Shown: positions 34,696 to 41,839 of the stretch, piece after piece
Position numbering within the stretch: the stretch's first letter is position 1
How the letters are laid out: each line of letters opens with the position of its first letter
Source: Oribacterium sp.
Lineage (GTDB): Bacteria > Bacillota > Clostridia > Lachnospirales > Lachnospiraceae
Direction: 5' to 3'
DNA: 64,000 bases
NCBI GenBank assembly: GCA_004554245.1
Contig: SFND01000005.1
Span: 1 to 64,000, forward strand
Program-made: the position numbers and the translations under genes
Notes under the pieces: generated by a model
Databases searched by the model: none
Told to the model about the DNA's origin: nothing
What the model saw: only the letters and a program-made list of their open reading frames with translations

Positions 34696-35469
34696 GTGGA
34701 AATCAAACTGGAACATATCGAACCGAAGGATATCGAGCGTCATTCGATGGCGTTGATTCAGCAGGAGCTGGACCGTCGCCACATCCGTCTCGATGCGGTG
34801 GAGGCGCCGATCGTCAAGCGCTGCATTCATACCTCTGCGGACTTCGACTACGCCGAGAATCTCGTATTTTCAGCCAATGCTGTCGACCGCATGCGCACGT
34901 CGCTCCGCGCTGGGATTGCGGAATCTTCGAGCGCAGATGCGTCGACGGGAGCACGGGTGTGCTGCAGCTCGCTTGCAGACGCATCGACGGGAACATGGGC
35001 GCGCGGTGCGGGAGCGATCGTCGTCACCGACACGGAGATGGCACGCGCGGGCATCAGTAAGAAGGCGCTCGCGGCGCTGGGCGCGGAGACGCGCTGCTTC
35101 ATGAGTGACCCGGATGTGGCGGCGGAGGCGCGGGCGCGCGGCGTGACACGCGCGGTCGTCAGCATGGAGTATGCGGCGCGGATCAAGGACCGCCCGCTGA
35201 TCTTCGCGGTCGGCAACGCACCGACGGCGCTCATCGAGCTCTACCGCCTGATTCATGACCGCGGGCTGCGTCCTGCCGGCATCATCGGCGTGCCCGTGGG
35301 CTTCGTCAATGTCGTCGAGGCGAAGGAGCTGATCCTGAGCCTCGCGGAGGAGACCGCGCCGATCGGCGACATCCCGTGGATCGTCGCCCGCGGACGGAAG
35401 GGCGGCTCGAACATCGCCGCCTGTATCGTGAATGCGCTCATGTACGGCATCGACGATGTGAAGAGATGA
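34696..35469 (+). CDS. cbiC: (Cobalt-)precorrin-8 methylmutase
   Basis: A 257-aa enzyme moving a methyl group from C11 to C12 of the corrin ring. The catalytic His45 lies in VKRCIHTSADFDYA. ENLVFSANAVD and AGISKKALAALGAETRCFMS follow, and GNAPTALIELYRL is the family signature. I prefer the GTG at 34696 (AGGAGA 6 nt upstream); a GTG at 34597, overlapping the cobO stop, would add 33 low-complexity residues. A roughly 30-aa insert around residues 76-108 contains a tandem duplication of a Ser/Ala/Asp/Thr/Gly peptide with inverted repeats at the DNA level. Confidence 0.9.
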   Translation: MEIKLEHIEPKDIERHSMALIQQELDRRHIRLDAVEAPIVKRCIHTSADFDYAENLVFSANAVDRMRTSLRAGIAESSSADASTGARVCCSSLADASTGTWARGAGAIVVTDTEMARAGISKKALAALGAETRCFMSDPDVAAEARARGVTRAVVSMEYAARIKDRPLIFAVGNAPTALIELYRLIHDRGLRPAGIIGVPVGFVNVVEAKELILSLAEETAPIGDIPWIVARGRKGGSNIAACIVNALMYGIDDVKR

Positions 35470-35488
35470 AAAGTTCAGGTAGCGGGGA

Positions 35489-35705
35489 CCCGGACGGGCG
35501 GCACCGATGGCCATACGTAGAGACCGTGTGAAGTCAAGCCGGGTCCCCTTAGCGGCACTTGGTACTATTTTCCTTAGCACCCTCTGCAACGCTGAGTTTT
35601 CATAAAGAAAACTCAGTGATTGCAGAGGGCCTAGTGCCGCTTAGGGTCCCCGGCTTAGAGTTCACCGGTCTCGGAGTACTGTGCCATCGGTGCCGCCCGT
35701 CCGGG
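35489..35705 (+). repeat. 217-bp long-hairpin element, copy 2
   Basis: The outer 22-bp perfect stem (35489-35510 with 35684-35705) has a sequence unlike copy 1 yet is fully self-complementary. The inner stems are GAGACCG/CGGTCTC, AAGCCGGG/CCCGGCTT, AGCGGCACT/AGTGCCGCT (35551-35559 with 35633-35641), CCCTCTGCA/TGCAGAGGG and the tip CTGAGTTTT/AAAACTCAG. It fills most of the 306-bp gap between cbiC and the Lon-like gene. Confidence 0.8.
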
Positions 35706-35775
35706 ATCCCCATACCTGAAGGTTTACCTGGAAAAATATTTATTGAAGAAACTGCACTTGTAAAGGAGAGACAGC

Positions 35776-37350
35776 ATGGCAGATCGGATGTTTGATTTTA
35801 ATCAATTGGAGGATGAGGCGAAGGCGCAGGCGGAGGCCGCAGCAGGGATCGAGACCGTGGCGGGCTGGACACTGCGTCGCTGCACGAATGACCGGGCAGA
35901 CGCGGCACATCCGATTCTTACGCTCGCGGACCCGGAGCAGAAGCTTCCGCATCACGCGCTCGGCGTATTCCTGAACCCGGTGCGCGGAACTGCATTTGCC
36001 TGGACCGACGGGAAGACCGAGGCGAATGTCAGCGGCCGGGACAAGGATGGCCGCGACCTGAGCGTTCCGATCGCCAGCATTGACCAGCGATTCGTGGCGC
36101 TCGAGCGTTGGCTCGGGGAGAACCATGTGTCGCTCCGGCTGTCGGGCGCACATACGGAGGAGGGCTACGCGGTGTATCGCATCCGGGCGATGGCGGCGGA
36201 TGGTGAGCGGATCCAGACCGAGCGGGACGAGTTCCTGCAGTTCGTGATCCGGCGACTCCTCGAGAGCCGCGCGCCGGAGGAGAAGAGTGACGCGGAGGCG
36301 GCGTTCGATGCGGAGGAGCGCGAAGGAAAGAATCCGGGCGCGACCCCGATTTCGGACCTGAATTCCATGCTGAATTACCTCGCCTGTGCGGGGCAGACCC
36401 TGCCGGAGAATATGCGAGCCTGGGCGGAGCGGAACGTCGCGACGATCCGGTCAAGCACGATCAGCCCGGAGGAGCGGCGGCATGCAGAGCGGGCGCTCCA
36501 GATGGTGCTGAACATCCAGTGGAAGGGGGACTACTTCGAGTCGATCGATCCGGTGAAGGCGCGGGCGATCCTCGACGAGGAGCTGTATGGTCTCGAGCGT
36601 GTGAAGCAGCGCATCATGGAGACCATCATCCAGATCAACCGTACGCACACGCTGCCGGCCTACGGCCTGCTGCTGGCGGGTCCGGCGGGCATCGGTAAAT
36701 CGCAGCTCGCCTACGCGGTGGCGCGTATCCTGCGGCTTCCGTGGACGAGCCTCGACATGAGTGCGATCCACGACTCGGAGGCGCTGACGGGCAGCCCACG
36801 CGTCTACGCAAACGCGAAGCCTGGGCGCATCATGGAGGCATTCGCCCAGAGCGGCGCGAGCAACACGGTTTTCATCATCAACGAGCTCGACAAGGCTGAC
36901 CACAACAGCATTAACGGCAATCCGGCGGATGCGCTGCTGACGCTGCTCGACAATATCGGCTATACCGACAACTATATCGAGTGCCGTATCCCGACCTCGG
37001 GCGTCTACCCGGTCGCGACGGCGAACGATAAGAACCGCATCAGTGCACCGCTTATGAGCCGCTTCGCGGTGATCGACATCCCGGACTACACCCCGGAGGA
37101 GAAGCGAACGATCTTTCAGCGTTTCTCGCTGCCGAAGGTGCTGAAGCGCATGGGCATGCGCCCGGAGGAGTGTGTGGTGGAGGACCGCGCGATCGACGTG
37201 ATCCTCGAGAAGTACCGGGACGACACGGGCTGCCGCGACCTCGAGCAGGCCGCTGAGCACCTCGCCGCAAACGCACTGTACCAGATCGAAACGACCGGCG
37301 TGAAGACCGTGACCTTCGACGCGCATACGACACGGATGCTGCTGTTCTGA
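35776..37350 (+). CDS. Lon-like AAA+ ATPase without a protease domain
   Basis: A 524-aa protein. Residues 1-190 are unique and variable. From about residue 250 it matches the ATPase of Lon proteases: ILDEELYGLERVKQRIMETI, Walker A GPAGIGKS (Lys308), ATANDKNRISAPLMSRFAVI with sensor and arginine residues, and PDYTPEEK as in Lon. The serine-lysine protease domain that should follow is absent and the protein ends soon after the lid. Walker B reads VFIINELDKAD, with Asn where Asp is usual, so ATP hydrolysis may be slow. A substrate-remodelling or regulatory role is possible, but the function is unknown. Confidence 0.75.
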   Translation: MADRMFDFNQLEDEAKAQAEAAAGIETVAGWTLRRCTNDRADAAHPILTLADPEQKLPHHALGVFLNPVRGTAFAWTDGKTEANVSGRDKDGRDLSVPIASIDQRFVALERWLGENHVSLRLSGAHTEEGYAVYRIRAMAADGERIQTERDEFLQFVIRRLLESRAPEEKSDAEAAFDAEEREGKNPGATPISDLNSMLNYLACAGQTLPENMRAWAERNVATIRSSTISPEERRHAERALQMVLNIQWKGDYFESIDPVKARAILDEELYGLERVKQRIMETIIQINRTHTLPAYGLLLAGPAGIGKSQLAYAVARILRLPWTSLDMSAIHDSEALTGSPRVYANAKPGRIMEAFAQSGASNTVFIINELDKADHNSINGNPADALLTLLDNIGYTDNYIECRIPTSGVYPVATANDKNRISAPLMSRFAVIDIPDYTPEEKRTIFQRFSLPKVLKRMGMRPEECVVEDRAIDVILEKYRDDTGCRDLEQAAEHLAANALYQIETTGVKTVTFDAHTTRMLLF

Positions 37351-37416
37351 GGTATGTTCCGGCAGCGGAAGATTTGACTGGAAACAGAAAATTACAGTTT
37401 AGACTGGGGTTTTGGG

Positions 37417-37493
37417 TATCGGCAGCGGATGCCATACGGAGAGACCGTGTGAAAGCAAGCCGGGCTCGGAGTATGGTGCATCCGCTGCCGGTA
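37417..37493 (+). repeat. Short form of the hairpin element
   Basis: CGGCAGCGGATG pairs with CATCCGCTGCCG. Inside, CCATAC pairs with GTATGG and the flanking words ACGGAGAGACCGTGTGAA and CAAGCCGGGCTCGGAGTA match the 217-bp family. The long central hairpin is missing, as if deleted cleanly. Confidence 0.6.
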
Positions 37494-37534
37494 CTCCGGA
37501 CCCTTTCACTGAACGATTATAAGGAAAGAGGATT

Positions 37535-38224
37535 ATGGATAATAAGAAACTGAGAACTGCACTGTTTTTACATATCGTGCTGGTGGTGCTCGAGATGATC
37601 GACACGAACTACGCCTACGCGAAGGACGGCCTCGGCATGCTGATCTACTACACCGAGGATTCGAACCTGCTTTGCCTCATCGTGAGTGCGCTGTTTACGC
37701 TCGTGATGCTGCCGATCATCTTCAAGGGCCAGACGAGCGGCTTCGTCTCGACCTTTCTGATGCGGAATTACCGGAAGGGCGGGGAAGAGAAGGTGACGAT
37801 TCCGACGCTGCTCCTGGTGCTTCGCTACGTGACGAGCTGCTGTCTGCTCGTGACCTTCCTCGTCGTGATCTTCGTGCTCGGCCCGACGGACGGCTACCGC
37901 GAGATGCTGCTCGACGGCACGCACCTCATCAACCACGTCGGTGCGCCGCTCCTGTCGCTCTACAGCTTCCTCTGCCTCGAGACCGAGCCGCGGCAGAAGC
38001 TCCCGATGTGGGCACCGCTCTGCGCGGTGGCGGCGACGATCGTGTACGCGATTCCGGTGCTGATCCTGAACATCGCGAAGCTTTACGTCGGCCCGTACCC
38101 GTTCCTGCACGTCTACGAGCAGCCGGTGTATATGACCGTGTTCTGGATCTTCGCGATCATTGGCGGCAATGTTCTCATCGCGCGCCTCGTCCAGATGGTT
38201 TATAATAGACGTATCCGAAAGTAA
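37535..38224 (+). CDS. Multi-pass membrane protein, Pr6Pr-like
   Basis: A 229-aa protein with six or seven predicted membrane helices. YYTEDSNLLCLIVSALF near residue 40 and DGTHLINHVGAPLLSLYSFL near residue 125 match the pattern of small membrane proteins annotated Pr6Pr (a TxxSN motif, then a conserved H..P). No catalytic residues are known for the family. AAAGAGG precedes the start. It may be transcribed with the following genes through the palindromic element at 38281. Confidence 0.6.
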   Translation: MDNKKLRTALFLHIVLVVLEMIDTNYAYAKDGLGMLIYYTEDSNLLCLIVSALFTLVMLPIIFKGQTSGFVSTFLMRNYRKGGEEKVTIPTLLLVLRYVTSCCLLVTFLVVIFVLGPTDGYREMLLDGTHLINHVGAPLLSLYSFLCLETEPRQKLPMWAPLCAVAATIVYAIPVLILNIAKLYVGPYPFLHVYEQPVYMTVFWIFAIIGGNVLIARLVQMVYNRRIRK

Positions 38225-38280
38225 ATCCGGCCAGTGCCGGCTTCGGCGGGCGGAAGCCCCGACCTTAAGAATTTCGTAAG

Positions 38281-38363
38281 GGGGTCTGACCCCTGTCTGC
38301 GCTCGGGAAACAGCTGTCTGCCGGGCGGAGATGGCGCTATGTGACGTAAAGGGGTCAGACCCC
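38281..38363. repeat. GGGGTC-palindrome element, variant copy
   Basis: It has the usual end palindromes (38281-38293 and 38351-38363) and the flanking CTTAAGAATTTCGTAAG, but the AT-rich core is replaced by a GC-rich stem (CTGTCTGC to GCCGGGCGG). The right end runs directly into the ribosome-binding site of the next gene. Confidence 0.65.
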
Positions 38364-38382
38364 ATAAAGTGGAGGAGAGTGC

Positions 38383-39222
38383 ATGATTTTATATATGACA
38401 TCAACGCCGGGTGGAATCAACCGGGTGACGGGGCGACCGGAGCTGCTCAGTAATAAAAATCATTTCGTGGATCGGCTGAAGGAGGACTGGAAGCCGCACA
38501 GCAAGTGTGTGCTGGTCGCCTCCGAGCCGGATGATACGAAGTTTAACAGTGCCATGGCGAAGACCTATCTCGAGTGCTTCAACCGCTCGGGGCTGTCCAT
38601 GGATTCGATCGACGTGCTGGATCGACGGGAGCCGAAGACGGTGGAGATCCTCGACCGCTTCGATGTCGTGATCCTCGCGGGTGGGCATGTGCCGACGGAG
38701 AACGCCTGGTTTCACCAGATCGGGCTTCGTGAGCACCTGCAGCACTTCCGGGGCATCGTTATCGGCATCAGTGCCGGCACGATGAACTGTGCGGAGGTGG
38801 TCTATGCGCAGCCGGAGGAGGAAGGCGAGGCGGTGAACCCGCATTATCAGCGCTTCCTCGAGGGCCTGGGCCTCACGAAGACGAAGGTCATCCCGCACTA
38901 TAATCAGACGATCGACGCGGTGCTGGACGGCAAGCGCCTGTTCCAGGACATCACCTTCCCGGACAGCATGGGCGAGTCCTTCTACTGCCTCACGGATGGC
39001 GCGTATATCCGGAAGGACACGAAGACGAAGAAGGAAGTGCTTTATGGCGAGGCCTATCTGATCTCCGACGGCGAGATCGGCATGATCAGTAAGACCGGCG
39101 GCGAGTTCGAGATTCCGGTGAAGAGGCACATCCCGAAGACGTTGCTTTTGGGGGCAGCGATACTGGCGCTCGGCGCACTGATCGGTGCGGTGGTGACACG
39201 ACGAATTATGGAAAGTGACTAG
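38383..39222 (+). CDS. Peptidase S51-like protein with C-terminal membrane helix
   Basis: A 279-aa protein of the dipeptidase E/cyanophycinase superfamily. The nucleophile elbow is GISAGTMN (Ser130), with AGGHVPTENAW before it and VIPHYN (His172) after it, matching the Ser-His pair. Residues 255-275 are a hydrophobic helix (TLLLGAAILALGALIGAVVT), unusual for this soluble family and suggesting membrane anchoring. GGAGGAG lies directly upstream, next to a GGGGTC palindrome. Activity is probably on small peptides with Asp, but this is inferred from family only. Confidence 0.8.
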   Translation: MILYMTSTPGGINRVTGRPELLSNKNHFVDRLKEDWKPHSKCVLVASEPDDTKFNSAMAKTYLECFNRSGLSMDSIDVLDRREPKTVEILDRFDVVILAGGHVPTENAWFHQIGLREHLQHFRGIVIGISAGTMNCAEVVYAQPEEEGEAVNPHYQRFLEGLGLTKTKVIPHYNQTIDAVLDGKRLFQDITFPDSMGESFYCLTDGAYIRKDTKTKKEVLYGEAYLISDGEIGMISKTGGEFEIPVKRHIPKTLLLGAAILALGALIGAVVTRRIMESD

Positions 39223-39228
39223 ACCGAG

Positions 39229-39293
39229 GGGGTCTGACCCCATTAAATTTTTATAAACAAAATCTAAAATTGAAGTTTATGGGGTCAGACCCC
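39229..39293. repeat. GGGGTC-palindrome element, copy 2
   Basis: End palindromes at 39229-39241 and 39281-39293 flank the AT-rich core (ATTAAATTTTTATAAAC and so on). The core is identical to that of the copy at 39659. It ends 7 bp before the ribosome-binding site of the gene at 39317. Confidence 0.8.
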
Positions 39294-39316
39294 ATAAAGT
39301 GGAGGAGATAAGTCGA

Positions 39317-39607
39317 ATGGATGTAGAGACAGCGCTGGATGCGCTTCGACAGAAGGCGAAGAGAGATGCGGGGTTCCGGGTGGAGCTACTCGCGACGGCG
39401 GAGGAGAAGAATCCGCTGGCGGCTTTCTGCGCGATTGCGCAGCGGGAGGGGTATCCGCTCTATGAGATGGACATCCTCACCTACGGCGAGGAGTTTTATG
39501 CGGCGATCAAACGCTCCACGAACGGTGGCGGTGAGAACTCGCCGAAGCTGGATGGACAGGACGACTACTACGATATGTTCCTCGCGGAGCTTCGGAACAT
39601 GAATTGA
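39317..39607 (+). CDS. Small protein, Nif11-like
   Basis: A 96-aa acidic protein. The N-terminal 55 residues (DVETALDALRQKAKRDAGFR, LLATAEEKNPLAAFCAIAQR, EGYPLYEMDI) resemble the Nif11 fold seen in many RiPP leader peptides and in stand-alone small proteins. A Gly-Gly-Gly at about residue 74 is followed by a short acidic tail without Cys. No modifying enzyme is nearby, so a RiPP precursor role is weakly supported. GGAGGAG at 39301-39307 sets the start. Palindromic elements lie on both sides. Confidence 0.55.
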   Translation: MDVETALDALRQKAKRDAGFRVELLATAEEKNPLAAFCAIAQREGYPLYEMDILTYGEEFYAAIKRSTNGGGENSPKLDGQDDYYDMFLAELRNMN

Positions 39608-39641
39608 CGGGCGGTCATGGGGCATGGTTCCTTCGGACTGC

Positions 39642-39723
39642 CTTAAGAATTTCGTAAGGGGGTCTGACCCCATTAAATTTTTATAAACAAAATCTAAAAT
39701 TGAAGTTTATGGGGTCAGACCCC
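39642..39723. repeat. GGGGTC-palindrome element, copy 3
   Basis: CTTAAGAATTTCGTAAG (39642-39658) leads into the end palindromes at 39659-39671 and 39711-39723. The AT-rich core matches the copy at 39229. Its right end touches the ribosome-binding region of the gene at 39743. Confidence 0.8.
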
Positions 39724-39742
39724 ATAAAGTAGAGGTGTGAAA

Positions 39743-40426
39743 ATGAGTGTAAAACTGGAATTCCCGGATGAGTATATGAATATTCTGCATTCCTACGCAG
39801 AGCAGAACAACGTGACGGTCGAGACGGCGCTGGCGGATACGCTGGAGTTTCTCGAGCTGAAGAACGAGGAATTCGATCACTACCAGGTGACGATCGAGGA
39901 TCCGCGTCAGTACCTGAACGACGCAGACGATATGAGTGCGAAGGCGATCCGCCAGGCGTTCATGGATCTGTTCGGCGAGGACAGTGTCGGCGATACGATT
40001 TACTGCTACTACAACCCGGATAAGATGGATGTGCTGCTGATGGACATCCAGTATGACGATATGGTGCCGCTCTGGACCCTGCTCGAGACCTTCCATAACA
40101 AGATTCCAGGCATGGAGCTAAGCGGAGACCTTCTGTCGCTCTTCTACGTACGTGACCGCTTCGACGGCCGCCACGACGAGATGGCGGAGCTCATGGACTG
40201 GTTCCTCGCGGAGCACGAAGACGACGGCTTCGAAACCGCCGGCTACTACGAGTCGATCTTCAATGATCCGGAGGATGAGGACGAGGACTTCGAGGATGAC
40301 GAGTTCGATGACGCGGATGCCGAACCGTTAGAGGATGAAGACTTCGACGACGCAGAGGATGATTTCGAGGATTCTGAAACAGTTGAGGATTCAGACGAAG
40401 AAGATGGTAAGGATTCTGACGACTGA
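39743..40426 (+). CDS. Acidic hypothetical protein
   Basis: A 227-aa protein I cannot place in a named family. Residues 1-180 look globular (KLEFPDEYMNILHSYAEQNN, then VGDTIYCYYNPDKMDVLLMD). The last 45 residues are almost entirely Asp/Glu (EDEDEDFEDDEFDDADAEP), suggesting a flexible or metal-binding tail. The start is the ATG at 39743 behind GAGG; a GTG two codons earlier is possible. It is the last gene of the run that begins with the peptidase-like gene, and a terminator follows. Confidence 0.6.
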   Translation: MSVKLEFPDEYMNILHSYAEQNNVTVETALADTLEFLELKNEEFDHYQVTIEDPRQYLNDADDMSAKAIRQAFMDLFGEDSVGDTIYCYYNPDKMDVLLMDIQYDDMVPLWTLLETFHNKIPGMELSGDLLSLFYVRDRFDGRHDEMAELMDWFLAEHEDDGFETAGYYESIFNDPEDEDEDFEDDEFDDADAEPLEDEDFDDAEDDFEDSETVEDSDEEDGKDSDD

Positions 40427-40492
40427 TCAGATGATCAGGACAAGCATGATTCGGAAGATGGGATCATGATCCAGCATTGGCTGTATACAGAG

Positions 40493-40523
40493 GCTGTCTC
40501 ACGTTGGTGGGGCAGCTTTTTTT
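40493..40523 (+). terminator. Terminator after the acidic protein gene
   Basis: GCTGTCTC pairs with GGGGCAGC (two G-U pairs) and is followed by seven T. Confidence 0.75.
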
Positions 40524-40698
40524 GTGTGCCTCAGCGCCTATGCGTATGGTTACTGGCCCCCGGTCTGAACAGTTACTGCGTATGAGAACCAGGTAACAGG
40601 TACAGCGTTCGGCAGATTGCATTTCGGACAAATTGATTGTAGAATGATAGCAGATAATATTTTGTATATAAATAGTGAAAAACGTCAATTATAGATAA

Positions 40699-41739
40699 TA
40701 TAATATCTGTGATGAATGGCTGGAAAAGGGATTTTCCATCAGTCCGTTCTCGCTCCCTCTGAAAAGACAGGTTTTTATTCCATCGAAAGATCATTTCGAC
40801 GGACTGTTTGGCGTGTTCGCTGATAGCCTTCCGGATAACTGGGGCAGACTGCTTTTGAACCGTCTGCTCCGCGCACATCAGCAGAACACAGACGAACTGA
40901 CGGTTATAGACCGTCTGGCCATCGTCGGAAAGTCCGGGATGGGAGCATTGACCTACTATCCGGAAAAGAGCTATGAGCAGAATTACGAGCATGTTGACCT
41001 GGATGAGCTGGCAGAAGAATGCGCGAAAATCCTGAATACAGAATACTCGGATAAACTGGATGAGCTCTACTGTTTAGGTGGTACGAGTGGTGGTGCTCGA
41101 CCGAAAATCCTGACCACGATCGATCAGAAAGAGTGGATGATTAAATTTCCTGCACATGTAGATAGCAGAGATGCAGGAAAGATGGAATTTGATTATTCCT
41201 GCTGTGCCAGAGAATGCGGAATTGAGATGAGCGAAACCCGACTGTTTCCATCCGATAAGTGCAAGGGATACTTCGGCATCCGACGCTTCGATCGAGAGAA
41301 AGGCGGGAAACGAGTACATATGCTGACTGCCGCTGCGCTGCTGGAGCTGGATTTCGAGCAGCCGAGTCTGGATTACCATAGCCTGATGAAGCTTACGAAG
41401 ATTCTGACCAGAGATCATCCGTCCGATCTCGAAAATATGTTTCGGCGTATGTGTTTCAATGTCTATGCTCACAACCGGGATGACCACTCGAAAAACTTCA
41501 CATATCTGTACGATGAAGCAAATGATCGCTGGCATCTGAGCCCGGCCTATGACCTGACTTACAGTAATACATATTATGGTGAGCATACGACAACAGTGGA
41601 TGGGAATGGGCGAAATCCGGGCAGGAAGGAACTGCTCGCGGTAGGAATTCAGGCGGGGATGAAAAAGGAACGCTGTGAAAAAATCATCGAACAGATCGAA
41701 GCGTGTGTGAAGGAGATGCTCGGAGAGTATCTGAAATAA
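40699..41739 (+). pseudogene. HipA-family kinase toxin lacking its N-terminus
   Basis: The frame is open from 40699 and encodes a HipA kinase from the middle of the first domain onward: WLEKGFSISPFSLPLKRQ, then FADSLPDNWGRLLLNRLL. All kinase motifs are present: GGTSGGARPK, WMIKFPAH, the catalytic HNRDDHSKN and LSPAYDLTYS. The first roughly 40-50 residues have no coding counterpart. A stop (TAA, 40696) precedes the open region, and the only in-frame start candidate (GTG, 40813) would remove more. No HipB antitoxin gene is adjacent. It was probably inactivated by a 5' deletion. The AT-richer DNA suggests transfer. Confidence 0.75.
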
Positions 41740-41773
41740 GGCGCCGCTGGGCGCCAATTACAAACTCAAACTA

Positions 41774-41790
41774 ATGGGGTCAGACCCCAT
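41774..41790. repeat. Solo GGGGTC palindrome
   Basis: A single ATGGGGTCAGACCCCAT without partner or AT-rich core, between the HipA remnant and the terminator at 41797. It may be a footprint left after loss of a full element. Confidence 0.6.
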
Positions 41791-41796
41791 AAACTG

Positions 41797-41828
41797 GTGA
41801 AAGCCCCGGCGTGTGCCGGGGCTTTCAC
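41797..41828. terminator. Bidirectional terminator between hipA remnant and metH
   Basis: GTGAAAGCCCCGGC (41797-41810), loop GTGT and the perfect complement (41815-41828). The A/T-rich ends of the stem give a T-run for either strand. It lies 12 bp after the metH stop. Confidence 0.85.
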
Positions 41829-41839
41829 TATAGAAAAAC

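Noticed and set aside
35489-35705. 217-bp element as a plain transcription terminator
   Set aside because: There is no T-tract after the stem, the stem is far longer than needed, and the same element also occurs upstream of divergent genes.
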